This document shows positions 1-5,477 of a stretch of 7,233 bases of DNA, one piece after another (the first letter of the stretch is position 1; each line of letters begins with the position of its first letter). A model generated the notes under the pieces. That model was not told the DNA's origin. It worked only from the letters and a program-made list of their open reading frames with translations, and made no database searches. The stretch comes from Zoogloeaceae bacterium (GTDB lineage: Bacteria; Pseudomonadota; Gammaproteobacteria; Burkholderiales; Rhodocyclaceae): NCBI GenBank assembly GCA_031267345.1, contig JAIRZG010000232.1, positions 1-7,233 on the forward strand. The letters are read 5' to 3'. The position numbers were made by a program, and so were the translations under genes.

Positions 1-97
1 CTTGCGTATATTCCCCGGCAAGAAAAGCATTCGCCAAGGCTTCCGCCACTTTGCGAACAACAGGAGTCGGTGGAGAAGAAGAAAGGAGAGCATCCAT
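1..97 (-). CDS. Possible retron-type reverse transcriptase, N-terminal fragment (runs off left edge)
   Basis: An open frame starts at ATG 97..95 and continues without a stop for 32 codons to base 2, leaving the window. It begins MDALLSSSPPTPVV and continues into an amphipathic stretch with ALANAFLAGEYT at about residues 20-31. From memory of the family, an alanine-rich helix ending in AFLAG followed by an aromatic and a Thr/Ser is typical of the N-terminal extension of a group of proteobacterial retron-type reverse transcriptases. No catalytic motif (YADD box) can be seen because only the first tenth or less would be present. Only about 11 of 31 codons after the start end in G or C, clearly fewer than in tyrA next door, which suggests foreign origin. 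The upstream structured, gene-free stretch fits a retron RNA placed before its RT. No clear Shine-Dalgarno precedes the ATG; the frame is open back to a stop at 184..182, so a TTG start at 112 is possible. Coding status is likely; RT identity is a moderate-confidence inference. Confidence 0.5.
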   Translation of the reverse strand, partial: MDALLSSSPPTPVVRKVAEALANAFLAGEYTQ

Positions 98-120
98 GAC
101 AACCAGAAACAAACGGGAAG

Positions 121-285
121 CGGCAACCTTTCCAGCCTGTCGTGTATCGCCTGAACTGGACACGCCGCAGGCGTGAGCGGTTCAGGCAAAGGATAACGAA
201 ACTACCGTAAAGTCCCCGGGGTATCCCCGGAGCAGCCAGGCTCACAAAACCCGACACTCACCTGAAAAGGCGCCAGACGCAGACT
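121..285 (-). ncRNA. Candidate retron msr-msd RNA (structured region between tyrA and the partial RT-like gene)
   Basis: Read on the minus strand, this stretch has the layout expected of a retron primer-template RNA. A long-range helix pairs CCTTTTCAG (270..262) with CTGGAAAGG (135..127), nine pairs with one G-U. It extends outward through G271-U126, a bulge at 125, GGC (274..272) with GCC (124..122) and a final G-U, resembling a1/a2 repeats. Inside lie a CTCCGGGG/CCCCGGGG hairpin with loop AUA (232..214), an msr-like element. An msd-like hairpin follows: GCCTGAAC (187..180) with GTTCAGGC (156..149), an inner CACGCC/GGCGTG stem (175..161) and a three-base loop. Competing folds exist, such as CGCCT/AGGTG (272..259). 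The branching guanosine cannot be assigned; candidates are G261 to G257 just after the a1 strand. Both ends are estimates. It could instead be a terminator plus a leader region. Confidence 0.42.
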
Positions 286-291
286 AATTCG

Positions 292-297
292 ATCATA
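292..297 (-). promoter_or_regulatory. Possible -10 element for the candidate retron RNA
   Basis: TATGAT (297..292) matches the sigma-70 -10 consensus at five of six bases and would start transcription near 285, just upstream of the proposed a1 strand. No good -35 hexamer lies at 16 to 18 bp. A TTGACG at 309..304 looks like a -35 but is only 6 bp away; at 17 bp it would pair with the poor -10 TAGTCT (286..281). The element sits 29 to 34 bp past the tyrA stop. Weak support. Confidence 0.25.
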
Positions 298-325
298 CGT
301 GGGCGTCAACCCGAAATCATGGCAA

Positions 326-1255
326 TCATTGCGTTTCCCGCCGCTTCTCCCCCCACGCCCGTCGCGCGTGGCGGGCAACCGTAAATCCTTGTTCCAGCGT
401 CGCGCCGTCGTTTTTTTGCAGCGCGATTTTGAAATCGCGCAACTGCTGCTGATAGGCGTCGATTTCTTGCAGCAGGGCGGCGCGGTTGGCCAAACAGATG
501 TCGCGCCACATTTCCGGGTGGCTGGCGGCGATGCGGGTGAAATCGCGGAAGCCGGAAGCGGCAAAGTCAAAAAAGAGCGGCGCGTCCGGGCGTTCCGCCA
601 GATCGCGCACCAGTGCGAAGGCCAGAAGATGCGGCAGGTGACTGACGGCGGCGAAAACACGGTCATGCTGCTCCGGCGTCAGTTCGCAGAGTTCTCCGCC
701 GCACAGGCTCCAGGCGCGTTTGACGCGATCCAGGGATGCGTCGTCATTTTCCGGCAAGGGCGTCAGCACCACCTTGCGACCCTGGAACAGATCGCTTTTC
801 GCGGCGGTCACGCCGCTGTTTTCCGCGCCCGCAACCGGATGCGCGGGCACGAACTGGCGGATTTTGTCGCGGTACTGGTCGCCACAGGCCGCATACGCCG
901 CCCGCGCGACATCGGTTTTGGTGCTGCCGCCATCGGTGACTACGCCATGCGCGCCGAGGTAGGGGACGATGCGGGCGAACACGGCGGGCATCTGTCCTAC
1001 GGGTGTCGCTGCCAGCACCAGATCGGCGTCCGCGAGTTCATGCGCTGGATTCACGCCCACCCGGTCGATGATGCCCAGTTCGCAAGCCTGCGCCAAGGTT
1101 GCCGGTCGCCGTCCGAAACCCACCACTTCCCCCACCGCCCGCGCCGATTTCAGCGCCAGCGCGAAGGAACCGCCAATCAGCCCGACGCCGTAGATAACGA
1201 CCTTGCCGAATTCAACGGGAGCCGCCGCGCGCGCATCAGAAGAAAAAGGAATCAT
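326..1255 (-). CDS. tyrA: Prephenate/arogenate dehydrogenase (TyrA)
   Basis: A 309-residue cytoplasmic enzyme of tyrosine synthesis. It oxidatively decarboxylates prephenate to 4-hydroxyphenylpyruvate, or arogenate to tyrosine, using NAD(P)+. The N-terminal Rossmann fold shows GVGLIGGS at residues 23-30 and TDGGSTK at 107-113. AHPVAG at 138-143 carries the His expected near the substrate, and SHLPH at 205-209 and GFRDFTR at 235-241 supply the second conserved His and the substrate-binding Arg of the TyrA C-terminal dimerisation domain. It is monofunctional: there is no fused chorismate mutase and no C-terminal ACT domain, so tyrosine feedback is not evident from domains. The ATG at 1255 lies 17 residues before the Rossmann strand, a normal distance, but the preceding bases are pyrimidine-rich with no Shine-Dalgarno. 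In many betaproteobacteria tyrA is followed by aroA; here it is followed by the retron-like region. Choice between prephenate and arogenate cannot be made from sequence alone. Confidence 0.95.
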   Translation of the reverse strand: MIPFSSDARAAAPVEFGKVVIYGVGLIGGSFALALKSARAVGEVVGFGRRPATLAQACELGIIDRVGVNPAHELADADLVLAATPVGQMPAVFARIVPYLGAHGVVTDGGSTKTDVARAAYAACGDQYRDKIRQFVPAHPVAGAENSGVTAAKSDLFQGRKVVLTPLPENDDASLDRVKRAWSLCGGELCELTPEQHDRVFAAVSHLPHLLAFALVRDLAERPDAPLFFDFAASGFRDFTRIAASHPEMWRDICLANRAALLQEIDAYQQQLRDFKIALQKNDGATLEQGFTVARHARRAWGEKRRETQ

Positions 1256-1312
1256 GATCGGGAAAAGGAAAAGCGAAGATAAAACGCCAGTAGCGCGTTC
1301 AGGACGCCGCCG

Positions 1313-1343
1313 ATTATAGCCGCTTTGCCTGCCGGCGCAGCAA
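1313..1343 (-). promoter_or_regulatory. Probable sigma-70 promoter of tyrA
   Basis: A perfect TATAAT lies at 1318..1313 on the minus strand. The best -35 is TTGCTG at 1343..1338 (four of six bases), with a long 19-bp spacer. Transcription would start near 1306 and leave a leader of about 50 nt before the tyrA ATG. This would give tyrA expression independent of the gene upstream. The -35 overlaps the hairpin at 1320..1347, so the promoter is plausible rather than certain. Confidence 0.45.
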
Positions 1344-1347
1344 GCGG
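1320..1347 (-). terminator. Hairpin directly after the secreted-protein gene (weak terminator candidate)
   Basis: Immediately after the stop codon at 1350..1348 the minus strand can fold as CCGC-TTGC-TGC, loop GCCG, GCA-GCAA-GCGG, eleven pairs with two single-base bulges. There is no U-tract after it; the next bases are CTATAATCGG, the tyrA -10. It may attenuate read-through or protect the 3' end, but it lacks the features of an efficient intrinsic terminator. Confidence 0.3.
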
Positions 1348-2118
1348 TCAGCGCGGGGCAGCGACTTTGTCGGTCGCAACGGCGCCCGGCGTAGTCAGCA
1401 GAATGTAGCGGTCGCGGTCTTCGGTAAATCTGGCGCGAATCTGCGCCAGTTCGTTTTTCTTGATTGCGAGCAGTTCGCTTTGCGCCTTGATGGCGATTTC
1501 TTCGTTCCGCATCTGGTTTGCCGTCTCCGGAGCCAGCTTGCCGGAATCCGCCGCTTCATCTTCCAGCGCCTTTTTGCGTTTTTGCGCGGCGTCAATCAGG
1601 GACTGGGCGTTCTGGATGGCAACCTTGACAGGCGCTTCGCTGCGCGCCCACACCCGTTCCAGATCCGCCACGTCGGCATAGGTTTGCCGCAAGGCATTAT
1701 CCTTGCGCGCCTGATCACGGATGCGTTCCTGTTCTTTCCGCTCGCGTTCGGCTTCTTCCGCCGCCCGTTTTTTTTCTTCTTCACTCATGCGCGGAGGAAC
1801 GATGCGGATCAAAAAACCCTGCTGGCTATAAACTTTCAGCTCACGACCATTGCAGCGCGGCGGCATGATGTCGCCGCAGACCAGGCGACCGCTGGCGTCA
1901 TTGCAGCAAGTGTTCTCATTGGCGGCGGCAAGGGCCGGAGCGGCAGGAACAAGAAAAAACGCGAGGGAAAACGCAAGACAGGACACAAGGCGGACAGCGG
2001 CAGAAAGCCGTCCGCCCGACAACCACAGAGCGTGGATGGCGCGCGCCCCGCGTTTCTTCCCCGTAAGTTTCTGCCGGATTGCGTTCACCATGTCCTCATT
2101 CGCGTCAAAAAGTGACAT
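1348..2118 (-). CDS. Exported or membrane-anchored cysteine-containing coiled-coil protein, function unknown
   Basis: A 256-residue protein I cannot assign to a characterised function. After a basic N-terminus of about 35 residues (KKRGAR at 21-26) comes a hydrophobic stretch at about 41-64 ending in APALAAAN, which fits a Sec signal with cleavage near 64-66, or an uncleaved anchor. A small domain follows with CCNDASGRLVCGDIMPPRC (71-89), holding four cysteines. Residues 112-140 are highly charged (EEEKKRAAEEAERERKEQ), and 112-235 look like a long helix or coiled coil. The pattern of Cys, SGRxVCGDxxPPxC, then a Glu/Lys-rich helix is one I recall from betaproteobacterial periplasmic hypothetical proteins near the DUF4124 group. 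The start is uncertain: ATG 2118 has no good Shine-Dalgarno, and ATG 2091 has GAGG only two bases away. The long n-region is unusual. The gene is separated from cheA by 207 bp and is probably not part of the chemotaxis operon. Confidence 0.75.
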   Translation of the reverse strand: MSLFDANEDMVNAIRQKLTGKKRGARAIHALWLSGGRLSAAVRLVSCLAFSLAFFLVPAAPALAAANENTCCNDASGRLVCGDIMPPRCNGRELKVYSQQGFLIRIVPPRMSEEEKKRAAEEAERERKEQERIRDQARKDNALRQTYADVADLERVWARSEAPVKVAIQNAQSLIDAAQKRKKALEDEAADSGKLAPETANQMRNEEIAIKAQSELLAIKKNELAQIRARFTEDRDRYILLTTPGAVATDKVAAPR

Positions 2119-2136
2119 CTTTTGACCGTATCAAAA
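2104..2136 (-). promoter_or_regulatory. Overlapping inverted repeats around the start codon at 2118
   Basis: On the minus strand TTTTGA (2136..2131), GTCAAAA (2126..2120) and TTTTGAC (2110..2104) lie in a row. The middle arm can pair with either the upstream arm (six pairs, five-base loop) or the downstream arm (seven pairs). In the second fold the ATG 2118..2116 sits in a nine-base loop. This may be an operator for a dimeric regulator or an RNA element affecting translation of a gene that lacks a clear Shine-Dalgarno. AT-rich arms make chance pairing possible. Confidence 0.3.
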
Positions 2137-2157
2137 TATATACCAGCGCAAGGATAT

Positions 2158-2163
2158 CTTATA
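2158..2163 (-). promoter_or_regulatory. Possible -10 element upstream of the coiled-coil protein gene
   Basis: TATAAG (2163..2158) matches five of six -10 bases and would start transcription near 2151, leaving a leader of about 33 nt. No recognisable -35 lies at the right distance (AT-rich TAAAAA instead). TATATT further down is an alternative. The whole stretch from about 2119 to 2215 is much richer in A and T than the coding regions, as promoter regions often are. Confidence 0.25.
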
Positions 2164-2216
2164 CCCATGATTCCAAAGTATTTTTATTCTTGCGTTTATC
2201 ATGTTACGGCCTCAAC

Positions 2217-2234
2217 TGACGCAAATTGACGCAA
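2217..2234. repeat. Two direct copies of TGACGCAA spaced 10 bp apart
   Basis: TGACGCAA occurs at 2217-2224 and again at 2227-2234, exactly one helical turn apart, in the gap between cheA and the coiled-coil protein gene. A partial inverted copy (TTGCGTTT) lies at 2190-2197. Such phased repeats can bind a regulator on one face of DNA, about 100 bp upstream of the start at 2118. No known regulator is recognised. Confidence 0.35.
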
Positions 2235-2247
2235 CACGACAAAATAT

Positions 2248-2315
2248 GGGAAGCAACCGAACCGTCGATGCTATCGTCACACGAACGCCTTGTGGCGATG
2301 GCATCGACGCTTCCC
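2248..2315 (-). terminator. Long imperfect hairpin just after cheA (terminator or palindromic repeat)
   Basis: Arms 2263-2280 (CGTCGATGCTATCGTCAC) and 2292-2309 (GTGGCGATGGCATCGACG) are complementary at 16 of 18 positions around an 11-base loop. An outer GGGAAG/CTTCCC pair (2248-2253, 2310-2315) extends the stem across a nine-base bulge. It begins 11 bases after the cheA stop, so in the cheA transcript it would form a strong 3' hairpin followed by the weakly U-rich AUAUUUUG. This fits the end of the chemotaxis operon. Both mismatches are C-A in the cheA-sense RNA but G-U in the opposite RNA, so an antisense or DNA-level role is possible. Confidence 0.5.
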
Positions 2316-2325
2316 TTCCTTGCGC

Positions 2326-4167
2326 TCAACCCGCCTCAAGCGCCGGGACGCGCCCGCTGATGGCGCTGCCGGGATCGGTGAGCAATTCCTTCATGTCCAG
2401 AATCAGCACGATCTGACCGTTGGAAAGCGTGGTCACGCCAGCGACGCCGTGCGGACGGAAATCTTCCAGCGACTTGATCACGGCGTCATCGCGTCCGGCA
2501 AAACTATCAACGCCAAGAATGAAGCTGCGCTCCGCCGTCTGCATGAGCACGCCGTATTCGGGATAACGCTCCTGCGGCCAGCCGAGCAGACGCACCAGCG
2601 GGATGATCGGCAGAATCTCGCCGCGCACCACCAGCGTGGATTTGCCGCCGACCTCCTGCACCTTGTCACGCTCGATGGGCAGAATTTCGCGCACCAGGGA
2701 AAGCGGCAGGGCAAAGGGCTGGTCGCCCAGCAGCACCAGCAGCACCGGCAGGATCGCCAGCGTCAGCGGCAGGGAAATCAGGAACACCGAACCCTTGCCG
2801 ATTTCCGAACGGATTTCGATGGAGCCGTTCAACTTCTGGATATTGGTCTTCACCACATCCATGCCCACACCGCGCCCGGAAACGTCGGAAATCTGGGTTT
2901 TGGTGGAGAAACCGGGCAGCAGAATCAGGTTGAAGCTCTGGCGATCATCCAGGGTGTTGGCTTCTTCCTCGCTGATCAGTCCCTTTTCCACTGCCTTGGC
3001 GCGAATGGTTTCCGGCACCATGCCATTCCCGTCGTCGGCTACGATGATGACGATATGATCGCCTTCCTGCCGCGCTTCCAGACGCACCAGACTCTTGGCC
3101 GATTTGCCGGCGGCAGCGCGAACTTCGGGATTTTCCACGCCGTGATCGACAGCGTTGCGAATCAGGTGAATCAAGGGGTCGGACAAGTCTTCGATCATGT
3201 TCTTGTCGACTTCGGTTTCTTCCCCCGCCAGCACCAGTTCCACATCCTTGCCCAGTTGCCGCGCCAGATCGCGGGCAATGCGCGGATACTTCTGGAACAG
3301 TCGTCCAATGGGCTGCATCCGGGTTTTCATCACCGAATTCTGCAAATCGGAGACCAGCAGATCAAGCTGGCTTACCGCCTGATCCAGCGCGTGCAGGGTT
3401 TCGGAATCGTTCTTGCCCGCCAGGATGTCGGCTCTCAAACTGGTCAGCCGGTTCTTGGTCAGGCCGATTTCGCCGGAAAGGTTCAAGACCTGATCCAGAC
3501 GGGCGGTATCGACGCGAATGGTGTTTTCGCGCGTGGTCTCAACCCGTCTGCCGCCGCCACCCGTGCTCTTGTGCGCCTGTGGCGCGGGAACATTGCTTCT
3601 GGCTTCAGTGCCATCCACGTCATGCGCGCCGACGGCGGCGGGAATGACTTCGCCGGAAACTGCGGTTTGCGGCGGACCGCTGACGGCGGCATGCAAAGCA
3701 TCCCAATCCGGGCCGCCCGCACTGGCCACCGACGGCGCGAGCGCGACAGGCGGCGGCGCGGCGGCGGACGCGGGCTGGCTTTCCGCCGCCGCTTTCAGGG
3801 AAGCCAGCAGATCAGCGGGTGCGGGTGGCGGCTGTACGCCGGAAGAAAGGTCGCCGAACATGTCGCGCACCCCTTTGGTGGCGGCCATGATCATGTCCAT
3901 CAATTCGGGCGACAGGGCAAGCTCGCCATTCCGCAGCTTGTCGAACAGGGTTTCCGTGCGGTGGCAAAGGGTGACGAGTTCAGTCGCGTTCAAAAAGCCC
4001 GCCCCGCCCTTGATGGTGTGGAAGCCACGGAAAATGTCATTCAACAAACCCCGATCCTCCGGGCTTTTTTCCAGATCGACCAGCTTGTTGTCGACACCGG
4101 ACAACAGGTCACTGGCCTCTTGCAGAAAGTCCTGCAAAAGGTCTTCCATGCCGGCAAAATCGCTCAT
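2326..4167 (-). CDS. cheA: Chemotaxis histidine kinase CheA
   Basis: A 613-residue cytoplasmic kinase that autophosphorylates in response to receptor arrays and donates phosphate to CheY. P1 Hpt domain (about 1-105) carries His50 in GFHTIKGGAGFL. Residues about 110-210 are an Ala/Pro/Gly-rich linker with no evident folded P2. The P3 dimerisation helices are at about 212-282. The P4 ATPase domain has the N box HLIRNAVDHG (334-343), G1 DDGNGM (378-383), F box PGFSTK (418-423) and G2 GRGVGMDVV (431-439). The P5 CheW-like domain occupies about 470-600. The start at 4167 is chosen because GGAGG lies eight bases upstream and the preceding gene ends 13 bp away; an ATG at 4209 would overlap cheZ and lacks this signal. 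The protein is slightly shorter than E. coli CheA (654), as expected without P2. It is the last gene of the operon in this window. Confidence 0.97.
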   Translation of the reverse strand: MSDFAGMEDLLQDFLQEASDLLSGVDNKLVDLEKSPEDRGLLNDIFRGFHTIKGGAGFLNATELVTLCHRTETLFDKLRNGELALSPELMDMIMAATKGVRDMFGDLSSGVQPPPAPADLLASLKAAAESQPASAAAPPPVALAPSVASAGGPDWDALHAAVSGPPQTAVSGEVIPAAVGAHDVDGTEARSNVPAPQAHKSTGGGGRRVETTRENTIRVDTARLDQVLNLSGEIGLTKNRLTSLRADILAGKNDSETLHALDQAVSQLDLLVSDLQNSVMKTRMQPIGRLFQKYPRIARDLARQLGKDVELVLAGEETEVDKNMIEDLSDPLIHLIRNAVDHGVENPEVRAAAGKSAKSLVRLEARQEGDHIVIIVADDGNGMVPETIRAKAVEKGLISEEEANTLDDRQSFNLILLPGFSTKTQISDVSGRGVGMDVVKTNIQKLNGSIEIRSEIGKGSVFLISLPLTLAILPVLLVLLGDQPFALPLSLVREILPIERDKVQEVGGKSTLVVRGEILPIIPLVRLLGWPQERYPEYGVLMQTAERSFILGVDSFAGRDDAVIKSLEDFRPHGVAGVTTLSNGQIVLILDMKELLTDPGSAISGRVPALEAG

Positions 4168-4180
4168 TTTCCTATCCTCC

Positions 4181-5032
4181 TCAGAAACCCAGACTGTCCA
4201 GCAGATCATCGACCTGCTCTTGATTGACTACCACATCGGAACGCCCTTCGGCATTGATGACCGGCCCGTTCATCAGATTGGATACTTCCTCCGAACGCCT
4301 GCTTTGCGGCACGATTTCCAGCAAGGCCGACATCAGGCCGTTTTCCAGATCCTGCGCCAAAGCGACAATTTTCTTGATCACCTGTCCGGTCAAATCCTGA
4401 AAGTCCTGCGCCATCATGATTTCCATCAGTTGCGCGTTAACGATGTCGGTTTTTTCCGACAGGCCGCCATTCAGATACGCGCGCGTTTCTTCCGCCAGCT
4501 GCCGGAATTCGGCGGTCGTCATCTGATTGGCGAACACCTTGTCCCAACGCGCGCCCAACGATTTTGCCGTGCCTTCCAGCGCGTCCATCGCCGGTTGCGC
4601 CACATCGGTGGCGTTCAACACCCGACAGGCGGCCTGTTCGGTAAGATTGGCGACATAAGCCAGTCTGTCCTTGGCGTCCGGCAGTACGCTGACCGTGTTT
4701 TCCAGAAGTTTGTCATAACCCAGTTCGTGCAGGGTGGTGTGCAACTGCCGCGCCATTTGCCCAATGCGGTTGAAGACATTTTCCTGCGCGGGCCAGTCGC
4801 CGCCTTCGCCAGCATCGCCGGTGATCGGCGCGGCGGGCGCTGTGGACACGGCGGGCGCGGGTTTAACGTCATGCCGCGCTTCCGCGACGACAGAATCGAA
4901 AAGCGCCTGCAAATCATCGTTATCGCCGATTTCCGGGGAAGCGGCGGACGGCGGCGCGGCTGCCGGATGAACGGAAGCCGCTACGCTGTCAAAAAGCGCT
5001 TCCAAATCGAGGGAGTCGTTATCAGCGGACAT
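4181..5032 (-). CDS. cheZ: CheY-P phosphatase CheZ with extended N-terminus
   Basis: A 283-residue protein that speeds dephosphorylation of CheY-P and resets the motor signal. The catalytic pair is visible in AQDFQDLTGQVIKK: Asp213 and Gln217, equivalent to E. coli Asp143 and Gln147, within the long four-helix-bundle helices (about 85-245). The C-terminus QVDDLLDSLGF (273-283) is the CheY-P tether peptide and ends as in E. coli CheZ. E. coli CheZ is 214 residues; the surplus is an N-terminal segment of about 75 residues with two near-identical peptides, LEALFDSV (10-17) and LQALFDSV (41-48), joined by Ala/Pro linkers. The start at 5032 is preceded by GGAG six bases upstream and lies 16 bp after the cheY stop; an in-frame ATG at 5122 would overlap cheY by 74 bp and is rejected. 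Phosphatase function is secure; the role of the N-terminal copies is unknown. Confidence 0.95.
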   Translation of the reverse strand: MSADNDSLDLEALFDSVAASVHPAAAPPSAASPEIGDNDDLQALFDSVVAEARHDVKPAPAVSTAPAAPITGDAGEGGDWPAQENVFNRIGQMARQLHTTLHELGYDKLLENTVSVLPDAKDRLAYVANLTEQAACRVLNATDVAQPAMDALEGTAKSLGARWDKVFANQMTTAEFRQLAEETRAYLNGGLSEKTDIVNAQLMEIMMAQDFQDLTGQVIKKIVALAQDLENGLMSALLEIVPQSRRSEEVSNLMNGPVINAEGRSDVVVNQEQVDDLLDSLGF

Positions 5033-5048
5033 GCGTTTCTCCAAGACT

Positions 5049-5441
5049 TCAGGCCGCAGCCATTTTTTCAAAAATCTTGCCCAGCTTTTCCGAAAGCGTT
5101 GCTGCCGTGAAAGGCTTGACAATATAGCCGCTCGCGCCTGCCTGGGCGGCGGCGATAATATTTTCCTTCTTGGCTTCCGCCGTGATCATCAACACCGGCA
5201 GGTGTTTCAGGGTCGGCGTGGAACGCACGGTCTGCAACAAGGTCAGGCCGTCCATGTTGGGCATGTTCCAGTCGGTAATGACGAACTCGAACGTCTCGGT
5301 ATTGAGTTTTTGCAGCGCGATGGCGCCGTCCTCGGCCTCATCGACATTGGTAAACCCGAGCTCTTTCAGAAGATTGCGCACAATGCGCCGCATGGTGGAA
5401 AAATCATCCACCACCAGAATTCTCATTTTGGAATCCGGCAT
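5049..5441 (-). CDS. cheY: Chemotaxis response regulator CheY
   Basis: A 130-residue single receiver domain that, when phosphorylated by CheA, binds the flagellar switch protein FliM. Residue numbers match E. coli CheY: Asp12 and Asp13 (metal binding), Asp57 in TDWNMPNMDG (phosphorylation site), Thr87 in MITAEA, Tyr106 and Lys109 in GYIVKPF. There is no output domain. The start at 5441 gives this alignment; a second ATG five codons later is less likely. GGGGG and AGGA upstream give an imperfect ribosome site. The gene lies 36 bp after cheV and 16 bp before cheZ, putting regulator and phosphatase under shared expression. It is confidently a chemotaxis CheY rather than a generic receiver because of its neighbours and near-identical key segments. 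Confidence 0.97.
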   Translation of the reverse strand: MPDSKMRILVVDDFSTMRRIVRNLLKELGFTNVDEAEDGAIALQKLNTETFEFVITDWNMPNMDGLTLLQTVRSTPTLKHLPVLMITAEAKKENIIAAAQAGASGYIVKPFTAATLSEKLGKIFEKMAAA

Positions 5442-5477
5442 GATCCTGCACCCCCGTAAGTTATGTTTATGTTCATT

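Noticed and set aside
214..232. CTCCGGGG/CCCCGGGG hairpin as the tyrA terminator.
   Set aside because: No U-tract follows (next bases ACUUUACGG) and it lies about 95 bases after the stop; it fits better as part of the structured RNA, though a terminator role cannot be fully excluded.
98..325. A diversity-generating retroelement template repeat.
   Set aside because: There is no adenine-rich template pattern and no variable-repeat copy in the window; the folding fits a retron better.
98..325. The 3' end of a group II intron upstream of an RT.
   Set aside because: No domain V-like hairpin or intron boundary sequence is seen, and group II intron RTs are encoded within the intron, not after it.
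202..666. A minus-strand frame entering the region between tyrA and the RT-like gene.
   Set aside because: It overlaps tyrA in another frame and has no family likeness; its tail simply reads through the structured region.
299..1282. A 327-codon plus-strand frame opposite tyrA.
   Set aside because: The minus-strand frame encodes an unmistakable TyrA; this is its complement shadow.
2145..2326. A 9-bp inverted repeat (AGCGCAAGG / CCTTGCGCT) bounding the AT-rich intergenic region, as ends of a small mobile element.
   Set aside because: No target-site duplication flanks it, one end overlaps the cheA stop codon, and nine GC-rich bases can match by chance.
4168..4209. An upstream CheA start at 4209.
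   Set aside because: It would overlap the end of cheZ, while ATG 4167 has a strong GGAGG ribosome site.
2290..4227. A 645-codon open frame on the plus strand.
   Set aside because: It lies exactly opposite cheA, has an atypical residue make-up (rich in His, Gln and Arg) and no family likeness; it is a codon-bias shadow of cheA.
3518..5110. A 530-codon plus-strand open frame spanning cheA and cheZ.
   Set aside because: It is antisense to two clear genes and shows no domain features.
5033..5122. An upstream CheZ start at 5122.
   Set aside because: It would overlap cheY by 74 bp; the ATG at 5032 has GGAG at proper spacing and a normal 16-bp intergenic gap.
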